From Hyposmocoma kahamanoa (Eukaryota > Arthropoda > Insecta > Lepidoptera > Cosmopterigidae), in contig NW_020654748.1 in the NCBI RefSeq assembly GCF_003589595.1, positions 5,383,167 to 5,447,166 on the forward strand: DNA of 64,000 nt, given 5' to 3'. A model generated the notes under the pieces. It was given only the letters and a program-made list of their open reading frames with translations, was not told the DNA's origin and did not search any database. Below are positions 1-13,500 of this stretch, one piece after another; within the stretch, counting starts at the first letter, position 1; every line of letters begins with the position of its first letter. The translations under genes and the position numbers were made by a program.

Positions 1-220
1 AATGTAATCTAACAGATATGTTTGAGATACAACAACGCTATAATAAGTAACTCATTTCCACTACATCGGGAAGTACGCCTTACATTTTTACAATTGTGAG
101 ATCTTGTACTCGTAATCTATTACGACTTCGTATATAATCACCTCCATACGAAGGCGTGCGGAAGCTTCGGGATTCGCCCTCCGCGGACCTCGACCTGCGG
201 CCTCGGCGCTTTGGATTTTG

Positions 221-291
221 ATTTAAAAAAATTAAAATAACTCTTTAATCGTGGCCGCCATTAAAGAGCTATTTAAATTTTTTTATTTAAA
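221..291. repeat. Imperfect AT-rich inverted repeat
   Basis: The arms around 221-249 and 260-291 pair (core CTCTTTAAT/ATTAAAGAG) across a 10-base GC-rich loop. Probably the centre of a small inverted-repeat element. The rest of 1-1040 shows only AT-rich intronic sequence and a GC-rich patch at 150-215 that I cannot assign. Confidence 0.4.
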
Positions 292-1039
292 AATTACAAA
301 AATATATTATGACCACTAATTATTATCAAGCAATCTTAGAAATCTTTTCGTGCTAATTTTCAGTCCGAGCAAAGCAAGTTACGTAAATAAATTACGGCTA
401 TATCGAAAAAAACGCCATACTAATAAATTTTCAATTTTCAGCCGGATCGAAGCAAGTTTTTCTTCGGCCGCCATTTTGAAATCGCCATCTTGAATATTTT
501 TAACCTAGGCAGTTGACCAGTGTTACCCTCTATGACATTCCTTCGAGCACCTCCTACCTATCTCTAATAGTTTCCGTGATAGGAGGCTTTGAAATTTGTA
601 TGGCGGCATTCTTGTTTACTTGAATTTCGAACATTTTTTACTTCCCGCGGAAATTCACCAGGTTGTATCTCATAAAAATGCACAAAAATTCCGCCCATGT
701 ATTATAGCATGTATTATTATAGTTTTTGCAGGCCGTTGATCACTCGTTTACATTTTCCACATTCAGGTCTTCTCATATTTGATTCTTTGCCTTGGAGCCT
801 ATCCGCGTACAACGGTATAAATATATTTTTTCCACCATATCGCCGCGTTCTATTTATATTAGCGAGTAAGAACTTGTAGCTTTATATATAAATTTGTACC
901 CTTATATATATAATAATAACTTGTAGCTCTATATATATATAATATTGATGTGCTTTGGATAGCCTGCAATCACAAGGAAATGTTGAAACACAAACACATC
1001 AAAGTTTATTACTACCAAGTCATAAAATTTTCATAATTT

Positions 1040-1320
1040 TCCACCTGTTTCGGCATTATAGGTACTATTTCAGGCTTAATTACTGTGATTCAAAGAGGGT
1101 CTTCTTGGCCACCAGTTTCTGCCTCGCCTCCCGGTTCGGAGCTTGGTCCTTCCAGTCACTACTACCGAACTTCTTCAGGCCTTTCTGGACGCTATCGCTC
1201 CACCGGTACCTAGGCCGTCCGACGGGTCGACGTGCACTCGGTCGTCTTAAGTACGCTCTCTTCGAGGCAGGGGAACTCTCCTATTATGTCCACGTGACAC
1301 GTTTCTTCAGCAATATTGGG
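1040..1320 (-). mobile_element. LINE 3'-terminal remnant
   Basis: Read on the minus strand it encodes RPVGRPRYRWSDSVQ followed by FGSSDWKDQAPNREAR, the usual C-terminal tail of RTE-like non-LTR elements of insects, then a stop near 1088 and a 3' tail. A frameshifted, 5'-truncated fossil just upstream of bora exon A. Confidence 0.65.
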
Positions 1321-1413
1321 TCCGGATTTCAGATATTCTATCTTCTACCTTTGGTTTATATCGTAGTTGTTTAGTGGATGTAATTATTATAATTTTTTTT
1401 TTCATTATTTCAG

Positions 1414-1541
1414 ATTTTTCTCTCAAGAAATGGTAATGCCTAGTCCTCTCGAGTCTTCCAAGAAAGTGAAGCCCTTGCAAACCTCTACTGGCTCTAGTCT
1501 TTACATAAGTTTTGCCAAGGAAAGCGTCATCACAAGGGAAG
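1414..1541 (+). CDS. bora: bora exon A (first exon in window)
   Basis: The acceptor is a T-rich tract ending CAG at 1411-1413; the donor is GTGAGT at 1542. One base completes a codon from an upstream exon, then 42 codons begin FFSQEMVMPSP, which aligns with FFTKDVIVPSP of human Bora. It leaves one base (G) for the next exon. Confidence 0.85.
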
Positions 1542-4500
1542 GTGAGTATCTTGGTGGTACTGTTCGTTTTTTTCTTTGAAAAACTTTATTATTTATAAGA
1601 AAAACTAAAAAATTAACTCACCTTTTAATCGGTGTCCTTTTAGTCGGTTATTCAAAAACGTATGCCAGAACATAAGGCATCGTCGCGTGAAAGCTCATAC
1701 GAGCTTCAAGGAGATCATAGGATCTGCCATACATTTGTGTAAATTATGGGTGCGTATGTTTGTTCGTGTATAAAACTTTATTTGACGTAACGATTAAAAT
1801 CCAATTAGCACAACATAAGGTACAAATTAAAAGATTGCGTGTTTTTTGGTTGCAAATAAAAAGTAAATGTAAATAAAGGTAATAAAAACATCAAAGGTTC
1901 TATTACTTATTCATACTTGGAAGGTAAGAATCAAAACAATCTAAATCAAAATTACTACATTTCATAAGTAACAAAAATAAAATAATATAAGAAATTGTCA
2001 CGGTTTGTTTTTTAAATTCGTTCTTGTGTGAAAAAAAAATTTGCATTGTATTGTGAGTCAGATATCACAATAGAGTTGGACTTTACTCTGCTGGTTGCAT
2101 TGTGATACACATGGATATGACGCTGTAGTTTACAAGAAATGAGATTGTCTTATTCATAAAGATTGAAGTAGTTACTATATAAATACACGATCGAACTAGA
2201 CTCTTCTGTATACATTTTAAGAGCTACTGGAGACCCCGCTGTATAAATTGTTAAATCCGTCAATCGATCGCATCGATCCATTACCAAACCAACCGATCGA
2301 CGTCGATCGATAGGGAACACAGTAATAATGTGCTGTGTTCCGTATTGAAGAGATGGAAAGGCCAGTCATATAAGACATATATTATCTCAAGGGCGGCAAC
2401 GCATTTGTCATATAAAGGATCTTTCATCAGGTGGATCGTCTTGACGATTTCCCAGATGAAATACTTTTTTATCTCTCTGGATTTTATTAAGTGTTTTCTT
2501 GTGATATTGTTTTTCTAATGGGGTAAATAAAGAAAGAGCAAAAAAAAATCTAAATGCACCGATAACAACTAAACACTACTTTAAACACACTTCATATACC
2601 CACCACCACAGACATATATGTCGGTGTCAACCACACACACACACACACACAGAGCACATACATAATGTGACCATACGTCCTGCATTGAGCGGGACGTCTC
2701 GCTTTTAGGTTTCGTGTCCTGTGGTCCCCAAAATACTTAAGACTGTCCCGCTTTTACAAAACAGAACACACGTAACAATACATTTTAAAGAATGGCGCAA
2801 ATGAAAAATATGTAAAGCCAGCCAACCAGACATCGAGCACCAGACCAGGATTTTTTTTTATTCATTGAAATTAAAACAATTTCTAATTTATTCATTGAAA
2901 CAATTTTAATTCTTTTTATTTTCTTTTATCATTAAACATTTTGTAACTATCATAAACATTTCTAGTCATGCATTTTATTTTTAAAACAATAATAACTTTA
3001 CAGGCGTCCCGCTCTGAGGGAAAAGAAAATAATGGTCACGTTACACATATACAACCCAATCAAATCATACATAAACGCAATCATCAACAGTTTTTAATCA
3101 TGTGTGTAAACCATTGACTTACAATTATATGGACGTCGGGTCCGCACTAAAAAGTGTCCGAACTAATAGGGCGTTAAAATCGTATACAGAGCGTCATTCA
3201 CGCTTTAGTCTTCGTTTGTTCGACTGACAGCGAAGCAAGCACAATTAGACAGTACTGCGATGACATTACAATTTAAATTCAACGTTTTAGCTTTTTCATA
3301 TTCCTTTACATGTCACTACGTTTAAATAGGTTGACTTGGGACATTTTTTTTCGTGGTTTTTGTATTAGACCCGTCGTCCATTTATTTGTGAACACATTTT
3401 TCTCCTTATTTTTCTGTCATACATTACCTTGTATTACTTTTGTTATGTAAAACGTGTAAAATATATTCGGGACAGGCTTAGCGTTTGTCGTACAGTTTTA
3501 TTATAAAACTAGTAGGGCGCTAGTGTTCAACCACATCGTAAAATACTAATACGTAGGGCGCACTGTAAGTTTCCGGAACTGGCCACTTACATAAACATTA
3601 TTTAAAAAGTAATTACAACATTTGAAAATGGTACTCTTTAGCTGTAGAATATAGTTTGTTTCATCTGACTGTCACTTGTTTTTACATTGTGGCGTCATTT
3701 TACAAATTGGTTGTCTACATCACCATGGATTTCACTCGTCAAAATTTTCGTAGTATGATTTTATACGACTTTAATTGTAATTTAAGAGCTCAGTGGAGCT
3801 TCACTCGGCTTCAAACTTCATTTGGGTGTGATAAAGCTGTGCTCTCGGTGGATCCCACACAATTTGACTGAGGCTCAAAAAACGGATCGCGTCACTTGGT
3901 GCAATGCCATGCTTACTAGATTAACGAGGAGGCGTCAAATTTTGTGTGGGACATAATAACAGATGACGAAACATGGATTTATAGTTACGATCCCAAAACA
4001 AAGCAGCAATCGAGCGTATGGGTCTTTCAAAATTAGCCGAAACCAAACAAAGTGGCGCGCGTGGAAGGTGCCTCTTAGCGGATGATTGCTTCTTTTTTAA
4101 TAAAACTGGACACGTGGCTACTGTTGCTTTAGAGAATCGTTGTACCGCGAATAGTGATTGGTGCACGACCATTTGTTTGCCGGAAGTTATTGACAAACTC
4201 CGTAAATAACCGTAAACGCCGTATCATCTTGCACCACCATAATGCCAGTTCTCATACGGCCAGACAGACAAATGAAATTTTGAAGGTAAACAACGTTGAC
4301 CTTATGAGCCATCCCGCGTACAGTCCCGACCTGGCACCTTGTGGCTTTTATTTATTTCCAAAAATTAAGAACTAGTTACGCGGTCTACGATTTTCATCAT
4401 CTGAAAAGGCTGTCGAAGAGTATGAAAAATATGTTTCAGAGATTGTCACGGAGGAGTGGCATAAACGTTTTAAAAATTGGTTCATTCGTATGAAAAAGTG

Positions 4501-7500
4501 CATTAATGCTAACGGAGAATATTTAGAGAAACAATAAATTAATTTCTGACCATTTATACTATTTTTTTATTCATTCCGGAAAATTATAGTGCACCCCACG
4601 TAAAAGAAGATCCCGTTTTCTTGTGAAAAGACACGCCTGTGTTTTAGCCGCATTAAACCTGACCTTTTCGCATCTCCCCATTCGGAAGCCGCTTCTCTTG
4701 AAATCTTGCGCGCAAAAGTGTTTTTCGCACGCTAGCGTGGAAAAGGATTTTGAAATTCGAACTTGACAGTGGACTATGGTGCACATAACTTTTTCTTTTC
4801 ATAAAAAAAAGATAATGACACGTTCAACCACGCGATTTGTCGTACATTACTTATTTATGTAATTTATATCCGTTGGTAAATTTTATTCTTATTCTTGTTG
4901 ACATTAAATTGACAATGACAACTAATTGTGTTTATTAAATTATTTTAATTTGTCGGAGGAATTCATCGCTCAAAATAAAAGTACAAGCAAGAATAAAAAT
5001 TGAGTAGGTGTAAATTCAGAAAGCATCCGAAAATAAACTTTTTCTCTTAAATAAAACTGATGCTTTATAGTTCAATTGTTTTTCTTTCATCTACCATTTT
5101 CCTCGCTATAGTGGGGTGAAAAGTAGTTTTGCGTCTCGTGCTTTTAAACCCTCGCTACGCTCAGGAATCTATTTTTAAACCACTTTCTTCGCTCTTGGTT
5201 CAATCTTAGCTTAGTAACTTTGCGGCCTTGCATAGCAAATAACCATTTAATGCCTGATTTATTGCATTTTAGTTAATAAACTTAGATTCACCGTGAATAA
5301 GAAAGCATTGTTAATAGTCGTCAAAAAATTACATTGCATTTTATTAAACAAATTTTAAATATAAAGTTTCAGCTCAAACTGTTCTCACATTGCCGCCGGA
5401 GCTGCCTCCTGAAATCGAGAAAATACTGCAGCCCTTCTGCACTTTTACACAGGTGAATGAAACATTATTTCTATTCGTTCTAGGTAAGAGTTTGACCGCA
5501 ATCTCGATTGATGGTATGTCACGACCAAGAACAAGAGAAAAGTGCACACCGACTTCCATTATAGTATAAATCTTCAAGAATTGAAGTTCTAGACGTATAA
5601 TGACAATGTCGTTGTTAATTTTCCTCAAGAATAACTTTAGTTACGTGTCCTCTGTGTCAAACGGGTTCCAACTCTCGGTTTCAACGTACAATGTTAGTGA
5701 CGCTATACATAAATTAATAACTTTTCTTCGATAGCTTGTTGAGAGCTTCTGGAAAAGGTGACCTTCAGACCCAGGATCTCCAACTCATTTACATTTCACA
5801 ATCAATTACAGCCACAGGCAACGTCACTATGATTTTCTTACGGTTCACGGCGTCTAAGAAACAGTCACACCGACCGTGTAAAACGATTTTTGTTTCTGGA
5901 ATATCAATATCATTTTCTAATTGGACGTAGCTAAACACACAATTTACACGACATAAACACGTAGTTAAACACGCACGTCACACTGTCACGCGTTAGTATA
6001 AAATTATAAAATAAATATTTAAACAAACATAAAAGTAACTAATTAATAAATCCAGTGAAGTTTAAATCGTGCATTATAACAGCGCTCGTGTTGAATATTT
6101 TTTCATGCAGTTAATTTTCCCGCCCTCCCTACGCAAACAATTGATAAAATAACACAAGCTCAACTAATCACAAATAATACCTTTAATAAATTATAACTTA
6201 TTTATCAAAAAAAACCGGCCTCTAAAGTTGGTTTTTTTTGCAATATCAAGAGACGGAACGAATAAATCGTGCGCCGAATCGTTGCAGTGCCACTCAGAGC
6301 TTTAAATCGCAAAGATCTTGAGGGGCACTGCCACTGGGCCTGTCATCTTGAGACAGAAATTGACAAGTCCCATGTGCCTGTAATTTCACCAGTACCATTA
6401 CCCTTCTAAATCGGAACGCAGTAATGCTAATATTACTGCTTGGCGGCAGAAATAGATAAGGTGACAGTACATCCCTGGACGAACTCTTTCACAACAAGCT
6501 CTAATGCTGCTAAAATTGTGGAATGCTCTATTTGCCAAGTTTTATATTGAAATCGGTTAACGGAAAGTGGGTGAAATCCAATAAACTAAGAATCTTCTAT
6601 TTTTTGAAGTCGGTTAAAAATATACCTGACTGTTTTGCCTTTCTACGAGGCATTCTCAAGAGTTGTGGATTGTTTTTCGTCCGAGCGTCATTTATTTTCT
6701 TTTTTATAAAAGTAAATTGTAAAAGTTTTGGAAAGTATGCACTATATTTCTATCAATCACAACTTGCCGCTTTATACGTAGATGTCAAGTAATAATTATT
6801 CAGTTGCGTTATTTCCAGAACATTTTCGTGATTGCAGGAGCAGAATATCTCCGGCGAATATGAGATTACGGCGAACGGATCGCTGCGGCGGAAACTGTTC
6901 TTCGAGGAACACAGTGATATGGAGCACTATGACTCGGAGCAAACCGACGACGAGAATCACGCAGAACGCCCGCTTTCTAGCTACGAGGCGCATACGCCCA
7001 TCGCCTTTAGTCCTGACCTTGTAAGTATGCTGTATATTAGCTGAAATTTATAGTCCCAATGCCGGTCTCCGTACACATATATGCAGGGGGGTTTCGGCCA
7101 TAGTCTACCACCACGCTATGATGGTCTTGTATACTTGGCTATAATTGACAAGTATAATAATATTAAAAGTAGTTAGCCCATATAAAGTCACTGCCTCCAC
7201 TCACGATGAGCAAGCAACGCGGATTGAAAACTTCATACACAACAATAAATTGCTTTGCAGATGTGTGCAGGTTTCCTCACGCTGTTTTCCTTCACTGAAA
7301 TAATATAATTATGTATAATATAAGAAAAAGTCAAGGTGAGTTTCGGATTAAATTCCGCACACAAATTCCGAAAAATTCATAGGTGCAAGGCCGGATATGC
7401 AACCACGCATAACACCCTTTGCTTGATAGGTGGCATGAGAAACCATTAGTATATCACCGCGATTGACAAGTATCGAAAATAATCGAGTATATAACCAGAA

Positions 7501-10500
7501 ATAGAGACGAAATAAGGGCCATATATTCCTGCTAACACATTAGCGATACAGCTCTTATAAATATCAACTCTCGTTTACACTGAAATATAGTCAGGCCAAT
7601 TACTGACCTGTGTGTGCGTCTTCGTATATTCCAAAAAATATTCTGTATTTATTGTAATAAAGAATATATCTCTAACAATGCCGTGCTGTTCTATTCGGTG
7701 GTGTAGGAAAAACAGCAAACCATCTAATTACAAAACAAACGGAATCTCGTTTCATCGGTAATTAAATATTAAATATGTAATTTTGCAATTTTCGTCCATT
7801 ATAGCAAAGCTCAAGTTAACTGGTCGATTGAAGTGAAACAGTTGACGACACCCGTCAATTGTTTCGAACTCGGGCTAGCCAATCGGAGCTCAGTTGTCAC
7901 AGTAATGATATGGCAGAATAGTTTTCAAACAAATTAAATGACATTTCGTCTCTATTTCTGGCTTAGAGGATGGAAAAAAAATTAAAGAAAGGCGTTGCCC
8001 TAACTATGGAATGAACGTGCATACCTAAACAACAATTGAACGAACAAATGGCGGATTTCTTTAGTGTCGTACCATAATCTATCGATAAGTCATTATCGAC
8101 ATGCAAACATTTAATTGAAGCAGATCAATGTTCCATTTGGGAATATTTTAGGTTATATGGGAATATCCGGGAATGTCACATGAAATTTTGAATTTATTGT
8201 TTTGCGTTTACAAATACTCAAATATTTACACAGAAAAAATGTAATTTGAGAGTATAGAAAAAAGAGAAAACTTTGAAATATAACTTCTTTACGTTTCCAA
8301 CCTCAAGATTAATATTCTCATAGAAAAATTTTGAAACAGATTCCAAATAGTGTAGGTTTTTTTGTATTTGTGCATTGGTATATAATTAATTATCAGTGAC
8401 TGATTTAAGTGAATTTTTAATACTTCCGTTTAATTTTGGAAGTAAATGAAAGTAATAATATTATCAATAATAATATTATTATCATACGTTTATTTGCTTA
8501 AAACATGGTATAACAGGACATGTACCAAGAGACAGTGTTAGTATAAACATGTTTCGCATATATTAAATAGCATGCAAATGTCTGATTATACAATGGCAGT
8601 TGACTACTATTGGCCGAGCGCCTTTGATTTGTACAGAAAAATCAACACTTCTACGACCTGAGACAAGTAGTTACGAGCGACTGCAAGTTGTGACAAGCCA
8701 CGTCAAACGAACACGTTAGCGCTCGCCTTCACTCGGTTAGCTAGGCGAGTGACACCGAACGATGGCAAGGCAAGGCAAGGCAAATAGGCTGTTTGTACGT
8801 TGGTGTTGGCCTTCACTCGGCAACGTTGGACCAATATAGTCATTGTATTGCTGGCTTTATGAAATAAGAATTTTTAGTAGTTAGAGTTGTCAGTGGGACA
8901 AAATTGGAAATGAGTGGATAATTTTGTTTTCAGGAACTGAGAATGCCTATAAATGAATTGTCTGTCATTGTCAATATTTTTGTCCATTTTATTACAATAC
9001 ATGCGAATAATTCATTAAAACACTTGGAAAAACATTTATTTTGACATTTGATGCACTTCCCTTTGACAACCGTATCATGTACCTCATGTACTGCGAAATG
9101 GACACGGTTGGCATTTATGATTACGTTACGTGTTTTCGATTCTCATGTTTGACACAGACAAGTGTAATGCTATCTCTTTTGGCTTAAGACGGCACGCAAT
9201 AGTTAAACAAAGACAATAACATGCGTATGTTTTCAACGTCGAAGTGCATCATATACATGTAACGTCTGATTTATATATGTCAACATAACATGTCCTTTAG
9301 TTTCCATAGTCTAAAATTTCTGGTTATATACTCGATGTCGAAAATTAAATATCTTTCTTTCAGAAACCAGAAAATGCAGAAAAGCGAGTAAAGATTTCGA
9401 TTCGACTGAAACGTAGTGATATTGTTTATGAAAATTAAATTATTTTATTTACATAACAATATCGATATAAATTCACGGTTAAGTAAAAAAACAAAATGGC
9501 AATTCAGTTAAAACCTCAGGTTTTAGCGATTGTTACACATAGGAAATAAAACTATTTTTACGGATTTAAATCGCGTACCTATATTTGTTTTTTCAAACAA
9601 ACCAACGTTTCGAACCTTTTTTTTAAATAAGTGCGCATTTGACCTCCATCTCACCTTATGCAAAGTGATGATGGGGTCGATGATGTAGCATGCACACCTA
9701 AATCCTAAATAATGCCTATTCGCTCTCGCTTTGAAAAGGTCTAAGTTATAGCGTTCGGGGAATAAATCTGCAGGTAGGGAATCTTTACATGTCCCATGAT
9801 CATGGTTGACTGTAAAGCATATCCGGAAAAATAGTTTCATTTCCTAACACGGGAATTCGTTAAACGAAGTAGTTGCAAGGATTCATGAATCTGGAATCAG
9901 TAAGAAATAGCATTTTATTGTGATGTCACAAACTTATGACGCCAACGAATTGGTCCAATTAGTCCTTTTGCCTTTTTAGCTGTCTCGCTTTTATTCCCCC
10001 GATACGATATGTCGAGTTTATTGTCTCGCTGTTATTCCCTGTACGTAGAATTGTTTAAGAATAGCGGAAAAGAAAATTTTAATGCAGTTGAAGTGATTAG
10101 TCATTTGATTAGGTGAGTAATTTAAACAATGAAAATATTTAAAATTATTCATTAAAAAAGAAAATATTTTATAATATTCAATATATATAATAAAAATATA
10201 TAATAAAACTTTGTATTTTGTGAGTATTTTTACAAAAGAATGCTTATAGTCTAATGCTTATGAATATCAAATCACATAAATAACTTTTGAGCATTATTCA
10301 GTACTATTCGTTTTTGTTGTGATTGTACCATACCAAAGTCGATGTATAGCGAAACGGAAGTGTATATCAGAGACAAATTTCAATAAATTGAGATTGTGAT
10401 AAACGTTTTGTTAATAACGAAAAACGCATTAATTTAAATTAAACCTTACGAGTACTTGTACCTGTTATCCTTTTTTTGTAGCAATAGATAGAAGGAAATT

Positions 10501-13500
10501 ATAGAGTCTTTTATTAAGCACCATTTCATTCATTTATTTTGTAAGCAAAATAATTTAATAATTATCGTGAAACAAAATCGCAAACATATTTACTACCTAC
10601 CTTTATGTAATTATTACGTAAGATTAATATATAAGATAAGTATGTAAGATTTTCTGTCTTTACAAAATATTATTTTATATATATATTGTATATTATTTTT
10701 ATAAAATAATGGAATGTTATCGTCTCATTTATCATCAATTCTCACGATATTTTCCTTTATTGTAATTTGTTTTCTGAAGAAAAATGTTTACGATCACTGG
10801 TTCTTTGTTTACAGTTTTTCTAATATAGCAATACTTACTTAGTTGCAAGGAACTTGAGTTACTTAAGAGGGTCTAGTTCATAGACGTTGCGATAGCAGAG
10901 GTTACGACATTATAAAGTTATTTTTGAAAAACGATTAACGCACGAACACTCTCTCCCGTTGTTCACATAGACATGTTGTTATTAGTTTTGTATAAGAAAT
11001 GTTATTGTACAGTCTGCACATAACATGTGTTTCATACATACATACATACATATATATTCTTCACGCCTTTTTCCCATCGGGGTAGGCAGAGACAACAGTC
11101 TTCTATTTGCTACGGTCCTGACACACGTCTTTCGCCTCATCAACACTCATCAATGCTTTCATACTCGCTCGTCGGTTAAAGGTAGTCTTGACCTGGCCCT
11201 TCTTTAGGATGGCCTCAATTTGGTCATGATAAGTTCTCCTTGGTCGGCCCATACTAACTTGCCCGCTCACACTCGCCTTATAAATGTTTCGTCACTCTTC
11301 TTTCATTCATTCTCTCTACATGTCCGAACCATCTAAGCATCCCTTTCTCTATCTTTGTCACTATATCTTCTTCGTGCCTGTTTAGACACTTTCTGGCTGC
11401 CCATGAAGGTGTGCAAGGCACCATTCACCTGATTCCCTGCGTTCACTCTTCTTTCAGTGTCGTAACTGCCTCCGTGGCCGAACGGTTATCATGCCGGACT
11501 GCCACGCAGAGGTGCCAGGTTCGATTCCCGGGTCGGGAGAAATATTTGTATGGCCTACGTTTGTTTCTCTCGTGACTTTGGGTGTAATATGTGGTTGTCT
11601 ATGTGTGTGTCCTGGCACCCGCGACACAGGATTTCCCTAGTGCGGGGCTATGTTGAGTGTGTGCGTGCGTTATTATTAAAATGTCTCTTTCACATTTTCC
11701 ATCACACGTAAGCATAGCACCCAAATACACAAACTCTTTCACTTGTTCCACTTTCTCTCCTTCAATTAATATCGTGCAATTCGTCATATCTTCCTCTCTT
11801 TCAAAAACCATTACTTTTGTCTTTCCCAAATTAATTTTCATTCCTTTCCTTTTAAGAGCACCATGCATAATATTTACCATCTCCTGCAACTCCTCTACTG
11901 ACGACGCTAATACCACCTGGTCATCGGCGTATAGGAGGCACTTTTGAGTAAACCATTCATTCTCAGCCCACACGTACTCTCTTTGAAAACTTTTAAACAA
12001 TTGTCCATAATTAGGTTGAACAGCCATGGCGATGCTACACATCCCTGTCTAACACGTTTCCCGATATCGAACCAGTCAGTGTAAGCACCATTTATTCTGA
12101 CACAGGCACTGGAATCCTCATAGAGAGATTTCAGTGCCTGAACTAGACTGCCGTCCATCCCATACATAGACAATGTCGACCACAATTCTTTCTTTAACTC
12201 TCTGTCGTAGGCCTTCTCCAAGTCTATAAAAGCGCAATAGACTTTTTGTCTTTTAGCCAAGAGCTAGGTTATGTTTCCCAAGGAGAAGACCTGATTCATG
12301 CATCCCATTCCTCTTCTAAATCCCGCTTCCACGTCCCAAATTTTTTCTTCCGTTTCTTTCATCACTTTCTCAATCAATACCTTTGCGTATAATTTGCCGA
12401 TAATGCTGAGAAGACTGATTCCGCGGTAATTTTTTCAGTCTTGCTGCGACCCTTTTCCCTTATACAATGGTATGATGACAGCCTTGCCCCAGTCTCCTGG
12501 CACTCGGCCGCTTGACCAACAAAGGTTGAAAAGGCGGTACAGGTGACTAGCGATCACATCCTGTCCAGCCCTCAGCATTTCAACAGCAATTCTGTCATGT
12601 CCCGCAGCTTTACCAGATTTCGTAGTATTCAATGCCTTCATAATCTCTTCCATGCGTATACTTTCATTTTGACTTCCGCTCGTCTCTATGGCGATCTGAG
12701 CCTGCATTTGTACATGTTCCTTCTCAAACAAACTTTCAAAATACTCCTTCCATCTCTTTAATACGCATTCTTTTCCTTTCACTATACTTCCATCGTGACC
12801 TCTGATTTTTTCCAGTTGCGAGGTTGTGATTTTGCCTCTAGCTGTTTTTAAGGACTTCCAAAACCATTTAATGTTGCTTTGAAAGCCATCAGATAATCTT
12901 CTGTCAAACTCGTCTTTCTGGCACTCTTTCTTCCTTCCCACATCATCTTTCGCTACATCTTTTATTCTTTTATACTCTTTCCTTGCCTCGTTTACATCCT
13001 CTTTCGTTGCATTTTGTATTCTTTCATTAGTTTTCATAGATAGCTTTCTTCTTATCAGACAGAACACTCCAGACATCTTTGTCCAAACAAACATTCCTCG
13101 TCTTCAGCTCTTTTTTCCTTTTGGATACTCCACACACACTTCAATCCTACATACTTCGTCTAGTCCATCAAACCTTTCAATCAGTTTATTAACATATTCA
13201 TTTTTCATATCTGTCTTCTGCAAATTTTCAACTTTTATTCGTTCTAGCACACTAACAGGTTCCTTCACTCGATGCCGCCACCTTGTAAAAAGACCACCTA
13301 TTCGGCTAACCACCAGAAAGTGGTCGGTGTCGATACCAACTCCGCGGTATGCTCGCGTGTCAAGCACCTTTTTTCCTAATCTTTCATCCACTATTACAAA
13401 ATCTATCACACTCCTCAAACTTCCTTCTGCTCTTGTATACATGTGGATCTTTATGTTGAAACATGGTGTTTGTCACTAAAAGATTCCATTCCAAACATAC

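Noticed and set aside
955..1374. 139-codon + strand ORF upstream of bora exon A
   Set aside because: Overlaps a minus-strand LINE tail with clear coding similarity (VGRPRYRWSDSVQ); the + frame is its shadow.
1..1413. Search for the missing N-terminal bora exons
   Set aside because: No splice-bounded block resembling the conserved Bora N terminus; they must lie upstream of the window.
5374..5628. 84-codon minus-strand ORF
   Set aside because: Antisense shadow of bora exon B and flanking intron.
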